Assembly (NCBI GenBank): GCA_009772935.1
Contig: WOUR01000001.1
Location: forward strand, 1 to 64,000
Direction of reading: 5' to 3'
DNA from: Rhodospirillaceae bacterium
GTDB taxonomy: Bacteria > Pseudomonadota > Alphaproteobacteria > Reyranellales > Reyranellaceae
DNA: 64,000 bases
In this document: piece after piece, positions 1 through 14,001 of the stretch
Numbering within the stretch: the stretch's first letter is position 1
How the letters are laid out: each line of letters begins with the position of its first letter
The notes under the pieces: model-generated
What the model was told of the DNA's origin: nothing
What the model saw: the letters and a program-made list of their open reading frames with translations, nothing else
Databases searched by the model: none
Program-made: the position numbers and the translations under genes

Positions 1-288
1 GATCTCTCGATCCTGACCGCCTCCTCTCTGAGGCCGTCTCGGCGCCGCCGTCGTCGTCGGGAGCCGGGCTTATATGGGTACCCCCAAAGACCGTCAACGG
101 GAAATTTACGAATCCGTAACGATGACTCGGAGTCGTCAAAAATCCCGTCGTACCTATTGTATTGTTGTGCGCCAGAAGCGTTTCCGGCATCAATATGTAG
201 AGAGCGGCCGGCGAGCACAGATTTTCCGGTCGGGCACTATCCCTAACCCGAAGCCTGGACCCACCGGGCCTACAATAGGTCAGCGGTC

Positions 289-1857
289 ATGACGGATCTC
301 CCCTCTCCGTCGGACCGGCCGGAAAGCCCCAGAAAAATGACTTTCGGGCTGTTTCGGCCTGTCCTTTTTGCAATCGGCGTCATCGGCCTGGCGATGGGAG
401 GGCTCGTCCTCAGTCACCGATCGAACCCGGACATCGCCTCGCTACCGCCGAGGGTTCCGACGATCCCGCCAGTTCCGGTGCCAGCCGCGCCGCCCCCCGC
501 AGGACCGGCCCAGGCTGCCCCCGCGCCTCTGGTCCTGGCCGATTCGCAGCCGGCTCCGCCCGTGACGGCGGCCGACTTCGGCAAACCGGCCCCGCTCGAT
601 CTCCGCGGCTTCCAGTTGAAGCCGCCGGAAGCGCCCACCGCCGACGCCGAGCCGCCGGCCAGCGACATCTACGAACTCACCCTGCGCCTCGAGAAGGGCG
701 ACACGGTCGAGAAGATGCTGGCCGACATCGACGTGGCCGAGGCCGAGCGCAAGCAGGTCGCGGAGAAGCTCCAGTCGCTTCTGAAGAAGCGGCGGCTTGC
801 GGTCGGCGAGACGATCGAGCTCACGATGCAGACGATTGCGGAGCAGCCCGACACGCCACGCGTGCTGGCATTGTCTGTCCGGCCTCAACCCGAACGGGAG
901 TACATCGTCAGCCGCAAGGACGACGGCAGCTACGATGCCGAGGAGAAGATCTACAAGGTCAGCCCGCGCATCGTGCGCGTCGAAGGCGAGCGCGAGGGCT
1001 CGCTGCAGCAGAGCGGCGTCAAGGCCGGCGCGCCTTCCGCCGCGATGGTCGAGTTCGTACGCGCGCTCTCCTACGACGTCGATTTCCAGCGCGAGCTGAA
1101 GCAGGGGCAGAAGTTCACCGTGCTGCTGGAGCAGCTGGTGACGAGCGATGGAAAGGTCACCCATCCCGGCCGCCTCGTGGCGGGCGAGCTCCGGCTGATG
1201 AAGCGCACGGTCGTCGTCATGCGCTATCGCCCCCAGGGTGGGGCCGACGGCTTCTACAATCCCCAGGGAGAAAGCGTGGTGCGCTCCTTCCTGCGCACGC
1301 CGATGGATGCCTCACGCATCACCTCGCGCTTCGGCATGCGCGAGCATCCCATCCTGGGCTTCAGTGCGTTGCATGCCGGCGTGGATTTCGCGGCGCCCCC
1401 GGGCACGCCGATCCTCGCGGCCGGCAACGGGAGGGTGGTCGCGGCCGGGCCGAACGGCGGTTACGGCCTCTACGTGAAGTTGCAGCACACGCACGATGTG
1501 GCGACCGCCTACGCCCACATGTCCCGCGTCGGACCGGGCATCAAGCCGGGCGTCCAGGTGCGCCAGGGCCAGGTGATCGGCTTCGTGGGATCGACCGGCA
1601 TGTCGACCGGTCCGCACCTTCACTACGAGTTCCTGAAGGGCGGCAAACACGTCAATCCGCTCACCCAGAAGTTCGCCATGCGCGGCACCGTCAGCGGCAA
1701 AGACGCGGCGCGTTTCCACGCCCTGGCGAAGCAGTATCTCGCCCAGTTGCGAAATGCCCCGGTGGCCGTCGAGCCCGCAAAACCCAAGCCCGCGCCAAAG
1801 AAAACGGCGCAGGCTCCCAAGGAACCTGCGCCGCCGCTGGTCGCGAGAAGCAACTAG
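289..1857 (+). CDS. M23 family metallopeptidase (LytM/peptidoglycan DD-endopeptidase-like)
   Basis: 522 aa ORF; N-terminal TM segment; C-terminal M23 motifs (SRFGMREHPILGFSALHAGVDFAAPPGTPI, GPHLHYEF). Confidence 0.93.
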   Translation: MTDLPSPSDRPESPRKMTFGLFRPVLFAIGVIGLAMGGLVLSHRSNPDIASLPPRVPTIPPVPVPAAPPPAGPAQAAPAPLVLADSQPAPPVTAADFGKPAPLDLRGFQLKPPEAPTADAEPPASDIYELTLRLEKGDTVEKMLADIDVAEAERKQVAEKLQSLLKKRRLAVGETIELTMQTIAEQPDTPRVLALSVRPQPEREYIVSRKDDGSYDAEEKIYKVSPRIVRVEGEREGSLQQSGVKAGAPSAAMVEFVRALSYDVDFQRELKQGQKFTVLLEQLVTSDGKVTHPGRLVAGELRLMKRTVVVMRYRPQGGADGFYNPQGESVVRSFLRTPMDASRITSRFGMREHPILGFSALHAGVDFAAPPGTPILAAGNGRVVAAGPNGGYGLYVKLQHTHDVATAYAHMSRVGPGIKPGVQVRQGQVIGFVGSTGMSTGPHLHYEFLKGGKHVNPLTQKFAMRGTVSGKDAARFHALAKQYLAQLRNAPVAVEPAKPKPAPKKTAQAPKEPAPPLVARSN

Positions 1858-1863
1858 CGTTCT

Positions 1864-4470
<2,607 letters not shown>

Positions 4471-4652
4471 TACTCAACCCTTTCCTTTACGCCCCCGTCG
4501 AGCGGCGGGCGGAAGAGCGGACCCCCCGAAGAAGCATCCTGCAGGCGATATGGTATCGGATCGGCGGGCTGCAAGGCCCTACGTGGCGTGCGACTTTCAC
4601 CTGTATCGGACGTCGGTTAAGACTGCCCGGCAGTTGGGACACGGAGCACTGA

Positions 4653-5213
4653 ATGTCAGGCGGACACGGACACATCGACAGCTCGAACAAGAGGATCGCC
4701 CTGCTGGTGGCCATCCTCGCCGCCTTGCTGGCGGTGTCGGAGATGGGCGGCAAGAGCTCACAGACGAATGCCCTGTCGAGCCATATCGACGCCTCCAACC
4801 TGTGGTCGTTCTTCCAGTCCAAGACCGTCCGGCAGACGACCCTGCGCACCGCCGCCGAAGAAGCCGAAGCCACCTACAAGGATGGTCCGGCGCCCATGCC
4901 GCCCGCGCTCAAGGCCCAGGCCGACCGGTGGCGCCAGACGGCGCAGCGCTACGATACCGAGCCCGAGACCGGCGAGGGCCGCAAGGAGTTGGCGGCCCGG
5001 GCCAAGGCCAAGGAGCAACATCGCGACCGGTCGATGGCCGCCTATCACATGTTCGAATATGGCTCGGCCTGCTTCCAACTCGCCATCGTGCTGGCGGGCG
5101 CCGCCGCCCTCACCTCGGTGATCTGGCTGACGTTCCTGTCCGTCGGCCTGGGCGTGATGGGGTTCGGGTTCACGGTCCTGGCCTTCGTCGCGCCGACGCT
5201 GGTCCACCTTTAG
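4653..5213 (+). CDS. DUF4337 domain-containing membrane protein
   Basis: 186 aa; N-terminal TM then coiled region and two C-terminal TMs, typical DUF4337 pattern (SSNKRIALLVAILAALLAVSEMGGKSSQ). Confidence 0.8.
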   Translation: MSGGHGHIDSSNKRIALLVAILAALLAVSEMGGKSSQTNALSSHIDASNLWSFFQSKTVRQTTLRTAAEEAEATYKDGPAPMPPALKAQADRWRQTAQRYDTEPETGEGRKELAARAKAKEQHRDRSMAAYHMFEYGSACFQLAIVLAGAAALTSVIWLTFLSVGLGVMGFGFTVLAFVAPTLVHL

Positions 5214-5228
5214 CCCAAAAGAAGAAAC

Positions 5229-5252
5229 GCCCGCCGGCGGCCGCCGGCGGGC
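5229..5252. terminator. Perfect 24-bp palindrome, probable bidirectional terminator
   Basis: gcccgccggcggccgccggcgggc equals its own reverse complement; flanked by A-rich aaaagaagaaac on the left and ggcttttc on the right; lies between convergent genes ending at 5213 and 5285. Confidence 0.7.
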
Positions 5253-5284
5253 GGCTTTTCAGGAGATGGATCGGCGATGGCCGG

Positions 5285-6058
5285 TCAGCCGCGCCGGCCG
5301 CCACTGGCCGGAACGAACTCCGGCACTTCGGGCTGCTCCTCGGCTGCCGGGTCGTTATTGCCCGAGACCGTGCGGCCCTTCTGAAGGAAGGCGACCCCGT
5401 TCAGGCCGGGCTCCTCTTCAACGGGCTCCGCCTGGCGTCGCTCAGACGAGCGGCGTTCGGACTGACGATCGGACTGGCGGCCCTCCGACTGACGAGTGTC
5501 GGACTGGCGATCGGATTGACGATGTTCGGCCTGACGATGTTCGGCCTGACGATGTTCGGATTGGCTCGGATCGGAGGGGCCGTCATCGCCCCGTCCCTGA
5601 TCGGGCTGTTCGCCACGACCGCCGCGCTCGTTGGACGGCGCATGATCGTTGCCGTTCTGCTGCGGCTGTCCACCGGGCTGGGCTTGCTGCTGCCCCGGCT
5701 GGCCGGGTTGCTGGCCTTCCTCGCCGCCTTCACCCCAACCGAGGTTGTTGCGTTGGACGAAGCCGCCCTGGGCCTGGATCATCCGGTAATAGTGATCGGC
5801 ATATTGCCAATAGGATTCAGCCAGGATGCGATCGCCGGAGGACGCTGCCTCACGGGCGAGCGACTGGTACTTGTCGAAAACCTGATGCGCATTGCCCCGA
5901 ACCCGGACGTCGGGGCCGCTGCTATCGAAAATCTGGTTTCGATTGGGCGGGCGATTGGGGTTGTGATGCTGAGGCTTGTGATGGTGGCTGTTGCCACCGC
6001 CGCCACCGCCGCCACCACTGCGACCGCCGCGCGACCGCTGACGATTGTTTGGTCTCAT
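5285..6058 (-). CDS. DUF4167 domain-containing protein with low-complexity C-terminal region
   Basis: 257 aa; N-terminal MRPNNRQRSRGGRSGGGG and conserved NQIFDSSGPDVRVRGNAHQVFDKYQSLAREA...DRILAESYWQYADHYYRMI; Q/R/S/E-rich tail. Confidence 0.87.
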   Translation of the reverse strand: MRPNNRQRSRGGRSGGGGGGGGNSHHHKPQHHNPNRPPNRNQIFDSSGPDVRVRGNAHQVFDKYQSLAREAASSGDRILAESYWQYADHYYRMIQAQGGFVQRNNLGWGEGGEEGQQPGQPGQQQAQPGGQPQQNGNDHAPSNERGGRGEQPDQGRGDDGPSDPSQSEHRQAEHRQAEHRQSDRQSDTRQSEGRQSDRQSERRSSERRQAEPVEEEPGLNGVAFLQKGRTVSGNNDPAAEEQPEVPEFVPASGGRRG

Positions 6059-6236
6059 TAACCTAGGGCCAGTTACACGCCGGACGGATGTTGTTGTTAA
6101 TTCCCCCCCTGCCCTGCCCGGGCGCCGTCACGGCTGAATTCAGGGGGTTTGGTGTCCGCCGCCATAGACCGGTCGGACCAGTTCCCCCCCAAGGGGTGAA
6201 AGGAACCTAGTCCCATTCCTCCCGATTGCCAACCTA

Positions 6237-7118
6237 TTAATGCTGGGCCGGCACAACCCGTTCGATCCCGCCGAGATCCCTGCGAGACGGGCGGGGTGCA
6301 AGGCCCGCGGCGGTGAAAAGGGATGCGATTGCAGGGGCTTGCCCCTCTCCAACCTCGACGATGGCCCAACCGCCCGGAACAACCAGCGCCGGCGACGCCG
6401 CCACGATGATGCGATAGGCCGCAAGTCCATCGGCACCGCCGTCGAGGGCCAGCCTCGGCTCGTGGGCCGCCACCTCGGGCATCAACCCGTCCACCTCGGC
6501 GCTCTCGATATAGGGTGGATTGGAGACCAGCAGGTCGAAAGGCCCCTCCGCTTGGTCGACCAGTCGGTCCGTCCAGCCGGTCTGCCGCCAGTCCCCCGCC
6601 GCGAGGCGCGCGCGCGACGCCACACCGAGTGCCTCGGCGTTGGCCCGGGCGATGGCGAGCGCCGCCTCCGAGGCATCTATCCCGACCCCAGTCGCCTGCG
6701 GGTACTCCCGCAGCAGGGTGAGCAGCAGGCAGCCCGATCCCAGGCCGAGGTCGAGGATCCGCAGCTTCCGGCTGCGGTCGGGCAGCAGGTCGAGCACTGT
6801 CTCGATCACCGTCTCGCTGTCGGGACGTGGAACGAGGACCGCCGGCGAGACCTTGAACGGCAGTCCCCAGAATTCCCGCTCGCCCAGGATGTAGGCCATC
6901 GGTTCGCGCCGCACCCGCCGCGCCGTGAGTTCGCGCAGCGTCGCGGCCGCGGCGGCGGGCGCCGCATCGGGGCCTCGGGAAATCAGCTGCTCGATCGTCA
7001 GACCGGTCGCGTGGCTCAGCAGCAGGCGGGCCTCGAAGCGTACATTGTCGATCCCGGCCGCCGTCAGGGCGACGGCGGTATCGCGCAGGAGCGCAGCGTA
7101 GGAGGCGCCCTCCGCCAC
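6237..7118 (-). CDS. prmC: Peptide chain release factor N(5)-glutamine methyltransferase
   Basis: 293 aa; SAM motif ILDLGLGSGCLLLTLL and NPPY motif (LLVSNPPYIES); directly downstream of prfA. Confidence 0.95.
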   Translation of the reverse strand: MAEGASYAALLRDTAVALTAAGIDNVRFEARLLLSHATGLTIEQLISRGPDAAPAAAAATLRELTARRVRREPMAYILGEREFWGLPFKVSPAVLVPRPDSETVIETVLDLLPDRSRKLRILDLGLGSGCLLLTLLREYPQATGVGIDASEAALAIARANAEALGVASRARLAAGDWRQTGWTDRLVDQAEGPFDLLVSNPPYIESAEVDGLMPEVAAHEPRLALDGGADGLAAYRIIVAASPALVVPGGWAIVEVGEGQAPAIASLFTAAGLAPRPSRRDLGGIERVVPAQH

Positions 7119-7120
7119 CT

Positions 7121-8185
7121 CTAGGCCGCGAGTTCCGCCAGCCGCGAGGCCTCGTCGTCGGCGGTGAGCGCATCGATAATGGCGTCCAGCCCGCGCCCGT
7201 CCAGCACCTCGGCGAGGTTGTAGAGGGTGAGGTTGATGCGGTGGTCGGTCACCCGGCTCTGCGGGAAGTTGTAGGTGCGGATACGTTCGCTGCGGTCGCC
7301 GCTGCCGACTTGGCCCTTGCGATCGGCAGAACGCAGGTCGTCGAGACGCTGGCGCTCGGCGTCGTAGAGGCGAGCGCGCAGGATCTTCATCGCCTTGGCG
7401 CGGTTCTTGTGCTGGCTCTTCTCGTCCTGCTGGCTGACCACCACCCCGGTCGGGATGTGGGTGATGCGGACCGCGGAATCGGTCGTGTTCACCGACTGGC
7501 CACCGGGTCCGGAGGCGCGGAACACGTCGATGCGCAGGTCCTTCTCGTCGATCTTGATGTCGACCTCCTCGGCCTCCGGCAGCACCGCCACCGTCGCCGC
7601 CGACGTATGGATGCGGCCCTGGGCCTCCGTCGCCGGCACGCGCTGCACGCGATGGACGCCGGATTCGAATTTAAGGCGCGCGAAGACGTTGCGCCCCGTC
7701 ACCGTGGCGATCGCCTCGCGATAGCCGCCGATCCCGGTATCGGACAGTTCCATGACCTCGAACTTCCAGCCCTTCTCGGCCGCATAGCGTTGGTACATGC
7801 GGAACAGGTCGGCCGCGAACAGCGCCGCCTCGTCGCCGCCGGTGCCGGCGCGGATTTCGAGGATGGCGTTCTTCTCGTCGGCTGCGTCCTTCGGCAGGAG
7901 CATGCGCTTCACGGTGCGTTCCAGCTCCGGCAGGCGCTTGCGCAGTTCCTCCGCCTCTTCCTCGGCCATCGCCTTCATGTCGGGATCGGCGGCCATCGCC
8001 TCCGCATCCTTCAATTCGCGCTCGGCCTTGTGCCATTCGTTTACCGCCTCGACCAGCGGGCCGAGGTCGGCATATTCCTTCGAGGCCGCGACGAACTTCT
8101 GCGAATCGAGCGTGCCGGCGGACAACGCCGCCTGCAGCTCGGCATGACGAGTCACGATCTGGTTGAGTTTCAGCAACAGCGACAT
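7121..8185 (-). CDS. prfA: Peptide chain release factor 1
   Basis: 354 aa; GGQ motif ([25 protein letters not shown]). Confidence 0.98.
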   Translation of the reverse strand: MSLLLKLNQIVTRHAELQAALSAGTLDSQKFVAASKEYADLGPLVEAVNEWHKAERELKDAEAMAADPDMKAMAEEEAEELRKRLPELERTVKRMLLPKDAADEKNAILEIRAGTGGDEAALFAADLFRMYQRYAAEKGWKFEVMELSDTGIGGYREAIATVTGRNVFARLKFESGVHRVQRVPATEAQGRIHTSAATVAVLPEAEEVDIKIDEKDLRIDVFRASGPGGQSVNTTDSAVRITHIPTGVVVSQQDEKSQHKNRAKAMKILRARLYDAERQRLDDLRSADRKGQVGSGDRSERIRTYNFPQSRVTDHRINLTLYNLAEVLDGRGLDAIIDALTADDEASRLAELAA

Positions 8186-8186
8186 C

Positions 8187-9428
8187 TCAGACCTTCAGGG
8201 CTTCCGCGAGAGTCTCGAACGGCACTTCGCGCTGGGCACCGCTGTCGAGGTCCTTGAGCTGGGCGACGCCCTTGGCCAGTTCGTCGTCGCCGATGATCAG
8301 CGCGGCGCGGGCATTGAGCTTGTTGGCCCGCTGCATGCGCCGCTTCATGTTGCCGCGATAGTCCTGTTCGACGGCGATGCCCTGCTTGCGCAGGCTCCTT
8401 GCGATGCCGAGCGCCTTGGCCTCGGCCGCCGCGCCGAGCGGCGCGATGACCACGGGCCGCGGCAGGGGCCGGGGCTCGTCGGCCAGCATCATCAGCCGCT
8501 CGATGCCGCCCGCCCAGCCGATGCCGGCGGTCGGCGGGCCGCCCAGCTCGGCGATCAGCCCGTCATAGCGGCCGCCGCCCAGCACGGTGCCCTGGGCACC
8601 GAGATGGGTCGTCACGAACTCGAAGGCGGTGTGGGTGTAGTAGTCGAGGCCGCGCACCAGCGCCGGATCGACCTCGAATTCGATGCCGGCGGCCCTGAGC
8701 CCGTCCTGCACCGACTTGAAGAAGTCGCGGCTCACCTGGTTCAGGTGATCGCTGAAGCTCGGCGCGTTCGCGTTGAGCGCCTTGTCGCCCTCGTCCTTGC
8801 TGTCGAGGATGCGCAACGGATTGCGCGCCAGGCGATTGCGCGAATCCTCGGAGAGCTTGTCCACGTGACCGGAATAGTAGTCGGTCAGGACCTTGCGATA
8901 GCCCGCCCGGCTTTCCGGGTCGCCGAGCGAATTGATCTTGAGCACGCAGCGGTCGAGGATCGTGAGCCGGTCGAGGATGTCGGCGGCGACCGAGATCACC
9001 TCGATGTCGGCCCCCGGCTCGGGCGCGCCCAGCACCTCCAGATCGATCTGGTGGAACTGGCGCTGCCGTCCCTTCTGCGGCCGCTCATAGCGGAACATCG
9101 GCCCCGCCGCGAAGACCTTCAGCGGCAGCTGCTGCGCCAGCTCGCCGTTCGACACGAAGGCGCGGCAGATGCCGGCCGTATATTCCGGCCGCAGGGTGAG
9201 CGATTCGTTGCCGCGATCGGCGAAGGTGTACATCTCCTTCGACACGACGTCGGTCGTCTCGCCGATGCCGCGGGCGAACAGCTCGGTGAACTCGAAGATC
9301 GGCGTCGCCATCTCGCGGTAGCCGTAGAGGCGCGCCACGTCGCGCGCCGTGTCGACGACATGCGCGAAGCGCCGGTAGTCGTCGGGGAGGAGGTCGTGCG
9401 TGCCACGCACGGGTTGCATCTTGCTCAC
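8187..9428 (-). CDS. hisS: Histidyl-tRNA synthetase
   Basis: 413 aa; class II aaRS motifs, [15 protein letters not shown]-terminus, [12 protein letters not shown]. Confidence 0.97.
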   Translation of the reverse strand: MSKMQPVRGTHDLLPDDYRRFAHVVDTARDVARLYGYREMATPIFEFTELFARGIGETTDVVSKEMYTFADRGNESLTLRPEYTAGICRAFVSNGELAQQLPLKVFAAGPMFRYERPQKGRQRQFHQIDLEVLGAPEPGADIEVISVAADILDRLTILDRCVLKINSLGDPESRAGYRKVLTDYYSGHVDKLSEDSRNRLARNPLRILDSKDEGDKALNANAPSFSDHLNQVSRDFFKSVQDGLRAAGIEFEVDPALVRGLDYYTHTAFEFVTTHLGAQGTVLGGGRYDGLIAELGGPPTAGIGWAGGIERLMMLADEPRPLPRPVVIAPLGAAAEAKALGIARSLRKQGIAVEQDYRGNMKRRMQRANKLNARAALIIGDDELAKGVAQLKDLDSGAQREVPFETLAEALKV

Positions 9429-9473
9429 GGGAAATCGCCTTGAAGGAACGTCGGGAAAGGAAGGCCTGGGTCG

Positions 9474-10610
9474 CTACTCGGCAGCGGCGCGATGTCGCTC
9501 GGCTTCTTCCACCCGGGTCGCCTCGATCTCGGCCGCCTTCTTCTCGATCAGCTCGACCAGATGGTCGACGACGTTGGCGTCCTTCAGCCGATGATGCGGA
9601 ACGCCGGCAATGTAGACCTGATGGGTGTTCGAGCCGCCGCCGGTGAAGCCGATGTCGGTTTCGCGCGCCTCGCCCGGCCCGTTCACCACGCAGCCGATCA
9701 CCGACACCGTCATCGGCGTGGTGATGTGGGCGACGCGATTCTCCAGCGCCTCGACCGTGCGGATGACGTCGTACTGCTGGCGCGCACAGGACGGGCAGGA
9801 GATGATGTTGACCCCGCGATGCCGCAGGTTCAGCGCCTTCAGCATCTCGAAGCCGACGCGGACCTCTTCCTCGGGTTCGGCCGAGAGCGAGACACGGATC
9901 GTGTCGCCGATGCCCGCCCACAGGAGCGAGCCCATGCCGATCGACGACTTCACCGTGCCGGCGCGCGTGCCGCCCGCCTCGGTGACGCCGACATGCAGCG
10001 GGTAGTCGCAGGCGTCGGCGAGCTGCTGGTAGGCGGCGACCGCCAGGAAGACGTCGGACGCCTTCACGCTGATCTTGAACTCGTGGAAGTCGTGGTCCTG
10101 CAGGATGCGGGCATGGTCGAGCGCACTCTCCACCATCGCCTCCGGGCAGGGCTCGCCGTACTTCTCGAGCAGGTCCTTCTCCAGCGAGCCGGCGTTGACG
10201 CCGATGCGCATGGAACAGCCGTGGTCCTTGGCGGCCTTGACGACCTCGCGCACGCGCTCGGCGCTGCCGATGTTGCCCGGGTTGATGCGCAGGCAGGCGG
10301 CGCCCGCCTCTGCCGCCTCGATGGCGCGCCTGTAGTGGAAGTGGATGTCGGCCACGATCGGGACCTTGGCAGCCCGCACGATCTTCGGCAGCGCCGCAGT
10401 CGAGTCCTCATCGGGACAGGATACGCGGATAATGTCCACACCCACCTCTTCGCAGCGGCGGATCTGGGCGATGGTCGCGTCGGCGTCCGCGGTCAGCGTG
10501 TTGGTCATGGTCTGGACGGTAATCGGCGAATCGCCGCCCACCGGCACGGACCCGACCATCACGCGCCGCGACTTGCGGCGCTGGATGTCGCGGTACGGTC
10601 TGATGCTCAT
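9474..10610 (-). CDS. ispG: 4-hydroxy-3-methylbut-2-en-1-yl diphosphate synthase (flavodoxin)
   Basis: Starts at [26 protein letters not shown] (ATG at 10610) inside a longer ORF; IspG signatures [12 protein letters not shown] and [10 protein letters not shown]. Confidence 0.96.
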   Translation of the reverse strand: MSIRPYRDIQRRKSRRVMVGSVPVGGDSPITVQTMTNTLTADADATIAQIRRCEEVGVDIIRVSCPDEDSTAALPKIVRAAKVPIVADIHFHYRRAIEAAEAGAACLRINPGNIGSAERVREVVKAAKDHGCSMRIGVNAGSLEKDLLEKYGEPCPEAMVESALDHARILQDHDFHEFKISVKASDVFLAVAAYQQLADACDYPLHVGVTEAGGTRAGTVKSSIGMGSLLWAGIGDTIRVSLSAEPEEEVRVGFEMLKALNLRHRGVNIISCPSCARQQYDVIRTVEALENRVAHITTPMTVSVIGCVVNGPGEARETDIGFTGGGSNTHQVYIAGVPHHRLKDANVVDHLVELIEKKAAEIEATRVEEAERHRAAAE

Positions 10611-10675
10611 GGACGCAATGTAGCGGCGAGGCCGCGCCTCCGCCAGCCGCCGGGCCTTACAAAGGCGCGGTGCTG

Positions 10676-11656
10676 CTACCGGGCCTCGGTGATGCGGTAG
10701 GCGATTCCGGCGGGCACGACATAGCTTTCGCCGGCGCGCACATAGGTCTGCGTCAGCACGTCGCCGTTCGGCGCCCGCAGTTCGACCCAGCTGTTGGTCC
10801 TCACGCTGATCGGCGTGTTGACGCGGACGGGAATGGGCGGTGGCGCTGCCTCGGGCTGCCGGGCAACGGCCTCCTCGACCGGTTTCGTCGGCTCGAGGCG
10901 CGGCGGCTCGACCGGCGCCGGCGGCTGGGCGGCCTGCGCCTGGCCGATCGATGGAACATTCATCACCACCGGCGGCGGCGGTGCGGGGACGGCGACGACG
11001 ACCGGCGGCGGCGCCAGTGGTACGGCCGGAGCCGCGGTGCTGCTTTCGACGCGCTGAGCGGGCAGCACCTGGGCGGGCCACACCTGGGCGGGCAGCGAGC
11101 CGTTGAGGGTGCGTGTTTCCGCAGCCGGGGCGGGCGGCATCCGGGCAATGAACGGATTGGCCGCGGGCGCCGGCGCGCTGGGACGCTCGGACAGAAGACG
11201 ATCCGGCACGGGCGGCACCTTCTGCGCCACGACGGCCTGATCGCGGGGCATGTAGTGCCACACGCCGTAACCGGCGCCGACGACGAGCAGGACGGTGAGG
11301 ACCGCGAGGCCGATTGGCGCACGCCTGTCGGCGACCGGGAAATTCGCCGGCAGCGCGACCGGACGCTTGATGGGAACGGCGCCCGACAGATGATAGGCGG
11401 TCATGACCTTTTCGGGGTCGAGACCGACATGGGCCGCATAGGCCCGCAGGAAGGCGGGAATGTACGCGGCGCCGGGAAGCTGATCGTAGCGACCTTCCTC
11501 GATCGCTTCGAGGTGGGCGCGCCGGATGCGGATGCTCTTCTCGACTTGAGTCAGGTCCAGACCGCGCGCCTCGCGTTGATCGCGTAGGAGTCGACCGACC
11601 GCTTGGCCCGGTCCGGCCTCGCGCTCAATCGCCCGCCAGTCAACCTGATCCGGCAT
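10676..11656 (-). CDS. RodZ-like protein: HTH domain, single TM, DUF4115 C-terminus
   Basis: 326 aa; N-terminal HTH ([42 protein letters not shown]), one TM, Pro-rich linker, C-terminal [30 protein letters not shown]. Confidence 0.88.
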   Translation of the reverse strand: MPDQVDWRAIEREAGPGQAVGRLLRDQREARGLDLTQVEKSIRIRRAHLEAIEEGRYDQLPGAAYIPAFLRAYAAHVGLDPEKVMTAYHLSGAVPIKRPVALPANFPVADRRAPIGLAVLTVLLVVGAGYGVWHYMPRDQAVVAQKVPPVPDRLLSERPSAPAPAANPFIARMPPAPAAETRTLNGSLPAQVWPAQVLPAQRVESSTAAPAVPLAPPPVVVAVPAPPPPVVMNVPSIGQAQAAQPPAPVEPPRLEPTKPVEEAVARQPEAAPPPIPVRVNTPISVRTNSWVELRAPNGDVLTQTYVRAGESYVVPAGIAYRITEAR

Positions 11657-11736
11657 TGAAATTCCCTGCTTGTCCCCTCGTCGCGACTCTTAGCAGAGGC
11701 CCCATGGCAGGGCAAAAGCGATTCGACTTTTCGTCG

Positions 11737-14001
11737 TTAAATTTCGATCGCATGATCGGCTGCGAAGAGACGCAACGTCTCACGCATCGGACGATCGGGT
11801 TGCGCAAGCGCAGAGGTCATGAAACCAACCGCATCGTTGAGATCGAGCGAACGGATCATTGCCTTCACGGGACCGATAGCGCCTGGCGACATCGACAGCG
11901 AACGTACGCCGATCGCAAGCAACGCCAGGGCCTCGACCGGACGTCCCGCCATCTCGCCACACACCGCGATGTCCACACCGGCGGGACGCACTTTGTTCAC
12001 TACAAAATGTAGCAGCCGAAGGAGGGCTGGGGACAAACTGTCGTAGCGTCCGGCCACGCGGCTGTTGCCGCGATCGGCCGCGTAGAGGAACTGCAGGAGA
12101 TCGTTCGTGCCCACGGAGATGAAATCGACGCGCGGCAGGAGGCTGTCGAGCTGCCATGCCAGGGCCGGCACTTCGAACATGACGCCAACCCGCAATTGCT
12201 CCGGCACCACCTGGCCGCGACGCCTCGCACGATCCATTTCGAGATCGAGCAAGTGACGAGCCCGTATCAATTCGGTGACCTCCGCAATCATGGGGAACAT
12301 GATCGACAGCGGGCGACCGTTGGCCGCAAGGATCAACGCACGCAGCTGGCGGCGCAGCATTGCCGGACGATCGAGCCCGATGCGGATCGCGCGCCATCCC
12401 ATCGCGGGATTCTCGTCGCCGAACGAGTCGATATAGGGAAGGACCTTGTCACCTCCTACATCGAGCGTGCGGAAAGTCACGGGACGGCCGTCCGCGAGGT
12501 CGAGCACGCGACCGTAGAGCCAGGCCTGTGCATCGACATCGGGGAATTCCGAACGCACCATGAACGGAATCTCGGTCCGGTAGAGGCCGACTCCATCAGC
12601 GCCGGTGTCGTCGAGATGCTGCATGTCGATCAGCAGGCCGGCATTCATGTTGAGTGAGATGCGCCGCTGGTCGCGCGTTGCCGACGGCAGGTCGCGCAGG
12701 GCCGCATACTTGCGGCGCCGCTCGGCGCGGGCGTCGAGCGCGAGATAGACCGTCTGGAGAATGTCCTCGGCCGGCCGCACCAACACCTGCGCATTGTCGC
12801 CGTCGACCACGATCGGATCGCCGGCCTCGACACGGGCGAGCACGTTGGGCGCGCGGCCGACCACGGGAATGTCGAGCGCGCGCGCCACGATCGCCACATG
12901 GCTGAGCGCCGAGCCTTCCTCCAGCACGACACCGCGCAGGCGGTTGCGGTCGTAGTCGAGCAGTTCGGCCGGCCCCATGTCGCGGGCGACCACGATCATG
13001 TCGTCGGGCAAGGTGCTGGGATCCGTCGCGACACGGCCGGTGAGGCGCAGCAGCAGCCGGTTGCTGAGATCCTGCAGGTCGCTCAGCCGCTCGCGGATGT
13101 AGGGATCGGTCGACTGGCCGAGGCGCGTGCGGACATCGTCGAAGGCCCGCTGGACGCCGGCCTCGGCTGTGAGGCCCGAATCGATGGCTTCGCGCACCCG
13201 TTCGGCCCAGCCGCGGTCGTCGACGAACATGCGGAAGGTCTCGAGGATCTCACGCTGCTCGCCCGACTGCATGTCGTGCGCCTCGAGCATGCGGTCGACA
13301 TCCTCGCGGACGCCGCGCAGCGCCTCGAGGAAGCGGACCTGCTCCTGCCCGACATCCTCGGCCACCACGCGCTGGATGACGATGCGGGGCTCGTGCAACA
13401 CGGCGCGGCCGATCGCGACACCGGGCGTGAGCTGCACACCGTCGACACGCAGCGGCAGAAGCCCGATGCCATCGACCTGCTGGACCTCGTTGGGACTGAC
13501 GACGTGACTGGCCGAGACCAGTTCCGCCAGCACCATGGCGATGGTCTGCAGCGTCTCGACCTCTTCCTCGTCGTACTGGCGGCGGGTGCGGTTCTGCACC
13601 ACCAGAACGCCCAGAACCCGACCGGCGCGCACGATCGGCACGCCCGCCAGCGAGTGGTAGATTTCCTCGCCGGTCTCGGGGCGGTAGGCGAATTGCGGAT
13701 GGTGCTGGGCGTCGTCGAGCGCGAGTGGCCTTCCGTGGGCGGCGATGTCGCCGACCAGACCTTCGCCGACCCGCAGCCGCGTGGTGTGGACGGCCGAGGG
13801 GTTGAGGCCCTGGGTTGCGAACAGCTCCAGCACTTCGCCGGCGCGCAGCAGGTAGATCGAACAGACCTCGGCCACCATCTCGTTGGCGACCAGGCGCACG
13901 ACCTCGCTCAGCGTGACTTCGACGGACTCGGCACGCGCCATCGTGTCCCGGAGCCGCTTGAGGAGCATTCGCGGTCCGGCCAGGGGAGTTGATCTCTCCA
14001 T
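11737..14001 (-). CDS. ptsP: Phosphoenolpyruvate--protein phosphotransferase PtsP (EI-Ntr, GAF domain)
   Basis: GAF N-terminus, EI central and PEP-utilising domains (GSALSHVAIVARALDIPVVG, GVGLYRTEIPFM, CGEMAGRP). ORF extends to 14064; start set at the internal ATG MERSTPLAGP. Confidence 0.94.
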   Translation of the reverse strand: MERSTPLAGPRMLLKRLRDTMARAESVEVTLSEVVRLVANEMVAEVCSIYLLRAGEVLELFATQGLNPSAVHTTRLRVGEGLVGDIAAHGRPLALDDAQHHPQFAYRPETGEEIYHSLAGVPIVRAGRVLGVLVVQNRTRRQYDEEEVETLQTIAMVLAELVSASHVVSPNEVQQVDGIGLLPLRVDGVQLTPGVAIGRAVLHEPRIVIQRVVAEDVGQEQVRFLEALRGVREDVDRMLEAHDMQSGEQREILETFRMFVDDRGWAERVREAIDSGLTAEAGVQRAFDDVRTRLGQSTDPYIRERLSDLQDLSNRLLLRLTGRVATDPSTLPDDMIVVARDMGPAELLDYDRNRLRGVVLEEGSALSHVAIVARALDIPVVGRAPNVLARVEAGDPIVVDGDNAQVLVRPAEDILQTVYLALDARAERRRKYAALRDLPSATRDQRRISLNMNAGLLIDMQHLDDTGADGVGLYRTEIPFMVRSEFPDVDAQAWLYGRVLDLADGRPVTFRTLDVGGDKVLPYIDSFGDENPAMGWRAIRIGLDRPAMLRRQLRALILAANGRPLSIMFPMIAEVTELIRARHLLDLEMDRARRRGQVVPEQLRVGVMFEVPALAWQLDSLLPRVDFISVGTNDLLQFLYAADRGNSRVAGRYDSLSPALLRLLHFVVNKVRPAGVDIAVCGEMAGRPVEALALLAIGVRSLSMSPGAIGPVKAMIRSLDLNDAVGFMTSALAQPDRPMRETLRLFAADHAIEI

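Noticed and set aside
74-292. 72-aa ORF upstream of the M23 peptidase
   Set aside because: No recognisable domain, atypical composition, overlaps the likely promoter/leader of the M23 gene.
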